A stretch of DNA of 13,307 bases, from assembly GCA_032160545.1 (NCBI GenBank), contig JAVHVN010000053.1, positions 1 to 13,307 on the forward strand, read 5' to 3'. Positions 12,813 through 13,307 of the stretch are shown piece after piece. Source of the DNA: DATGFB01 sp032160545. GTDB taxonomy: Bacteria; Actinomycetota; Actinomycetes; Mycobacteriales; Jatrophihabitantaceae. A model generated the notes under the pieces. It did not search any database. It was not told where the DNA came from and saw nothing but the letters and a program-made list of their open reading frames with translations. Numbering within the stretch: the stretch's first letter is position 1; every line of letters begins with the position of its first letter. A program made the translations under genes and the position numbers.

Positions 12813-12983
12813 GTGGCCCGATCGCTGCGACGCACCGTCGTCGCCGTAGTGGCCCTGGCCATCGGATTCGGTGTCGTCACCGCATCCGGCGAGGCCTCGG
12901 CGGCTCCGGCCGCGAAGCACGCCACGAGCACCACGACGACCGTCACGACGGCCCAGCCGCGTGCGCTCGACTGGTGGTGGTGA
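12813..12983 (+). CDS. Small exported peptide ending in DWWW, candidate signal peptide/pheromone
   Basis: A 56-aa frame starting with GTG. Residues 1-7 (MARSLRR) are the positive n-region of a Sec signal, and residues 8-24 the hydrophobic core (TVVAVVALAIGFGVVTA). ASGEASA before residue 31 is a good signal-peptidase I site (A-S-A). The predicted mature part is 26 aa. It starts APAAKHATS, runs through a Thr-rich stretch and ends TAQPRALDWWW. The three Trp codons (TGG TGG TGG) come directly before TGA. A Shine-Dalgarno, a signal sequence and a hairpin 16 bp after the stop all support a real gene. It is divergent from a TrmB/LuxR-like regulator. No peptide-modifying enzyme, dedicated exporter or immunity gene is adjacent. 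A secreted pheromone is my inference; a small antimicrobial or a cell-surface peptide are alternatives. Confidence 0.78.
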   Translation: MARSLRRTVVAVVALAIGFGVVTASGEASAAPAAKHATSTTTTVTTAQPRALDWWW

Positions 12984-12999
12984 CGCCCGACCACTCGTT

Positions 13000-13022
13000 G
13001 CGGGCGTAGTCCTGGCGCCCGC
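13000..13022 (+). terminator. Hairpin after the tri-Trp peptide gene
   Basis: GCGGGCG (13000-13006) pairs perfectly with CGCCCGC (13016-13022) over a 9-nt loop, 16 bp past the stop codon. No U-run follows. A likely terminator of the short transcript. Confidence 0.5.
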
Positions 13023-13031
13023 GACATACCT

Positions 13032-13094
13032 CCGGTCCCGTTTCCCTGGGCTCCGTGCGTCCGTCGACGCCGGATTTCCGGGAGGCGGGACCGG
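13032..13094. other. Long imperfect inverted repeat upstream of purC
   Basis: CCGGTCCCG (13032-13040) and CGGGACCGG (13086-13094) are perfect inverted copies. With two G-U pairs the stem extends through TCCC/GGGA to about 15 bp, with a 33-nt loop. It may be a second terminator or part of a purC leader. The rest of 12984-13137 holds no gene that I can see. Confidence 0.4.
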
Positions 13095-13137
13095 TGCCAT
13101 TTCCAGGCCCGCACGCGGTCTGCGACGATCGCACCCG

Positions 13138-13307
13138 ATGACCGCTACCGATGCCGGCGCCGAGGTTCCCGCCGGGCTCACGCACCTGCACAGCGGCAAG
13201 GTCCGCGACCTGTACCGCATGGCCGACGGCCGGCTGCTCATGGTGGCGAGCGACCGCATCTCTGCCTTCGACCACATCCTGTCGCCGACAATTCCGGACA
13301 AGGGCCG
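13138..13307 (+). CDS. purC: SAICAR synthetase (purine synthesis), 5' part only
   Basis: The first 56 codons of phosphoribosylaminoimidazole-succinocarboxamide synthase, which joins CAIR and aspartate with ATP in purine synthesis. THLHSGKVRDLYRM (nucleotide-binding start), then LLMVASDRISAFDHILSP and TIPDKGR, are hallmark PurC sequence. The window end cuts the gene. The ATG at 13138 gives the usual short lead before the first motif; no Shine-Dalgarno is seen, so a leaderless start is possible. A housekeeping gene here suggests that the preceding peptide/regulator pair sits in a stable chromosomal place. Confidence 0.93.
   Translation, partial: MTATDAGAEVPAGLTHLHSGKVRDLYRMADGRLLMVASDRISAFDHILSPTIPDKG

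Noticed and set aside
11077..12849. A 590-codon open frame on the plus strand
   Set aside because: It lies antisense to the clearly recognisable LuxR-like regulator and the NPP-tail protein; its composition is the arginine/valine-rich pattern of a shadow frame in high-GC DNA.
12813..12983. RiPP or lasso-peptide precursor
   Set aside because: There is a Sec signal and no cyclase, protease pair, radical SAM or lanthionine enzyme next to it; the CPBP protease is 7.5 kb away with unrelated genes between.

Overview
The window is high-GC DNA with the marks of an actinobacterium. It has an F420-type luciferase-like oxidoreductase, a MocR regulator, GTG starts, tRNA without an encoded CCA, and several genes whose start codon lies 6-7 nt behind a TAnnnT-type -10 box with no Shine-Dalgarno (leaderless style). 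I cannot name the genus.

Bases 1-2730 look like a decaying segment ending at a tRNA. On the minus strand a MarR-type regulator that has lost its N-terminal end overlaps (ATGA) an intact carboxymuconolactone-decarboxylase-like gene. Divergent from them is a 14-TM-type DHA2 drug exporter broken by a one-base deletion. It is followed by a patatin-like lipase fragment truncated at both ends, then an intact tRNA-Ser(UGA). Three of the four protein genes here are broken, which fits an old insertion or deletion scar next to the tRNA.

Bases 2850-6721 carry single-gene units: a six-TM acetate-transporter-like membrane protein, a LLM-class F420-dependent oxidoreductase and a CPBP intramembrane protease (all minus), then an amidase-signature hydrolase (plus).

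Bases 6693-10956 form a coherent catabolic module. A MocR (GntR-aminotransferase fusion) regulator is divergent from a CoA-acylating (methyl)malonate-semialdehyde dehydrogenase and a class III omega-aminotransferase. The best guess is breakdown of beta-alanine, beta-aminoisobutyrate or a similar omega-amino acid to acetyl- or propionyl-CoA. The 59-bp divergent gap holds two leaderless promoters and a CTTTGTA direct repeat spaced 22 bp, the likely MocR operator. A 13-bp-arm palindrome and a GGG-rich 9-bp tandem repeat close the module.

Bases 11032-12983 hold the most interesting part. A TrmB/LuxR-like regulator (minus) is divergent from a very short gene (plus) coding for a 56-aa exported peptide that ends in Asp-Trp-Trp-Trp. 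The gap between them has a 14-bp repeated operator-like sequence and a 14-bp perfect palindrome. This resembles a peptide-pheromone/regulator pair. Downstream of the regulator is a membrane-anchored protein of unknown function with an NPP-repeat tail. The window ends in the start of purC.
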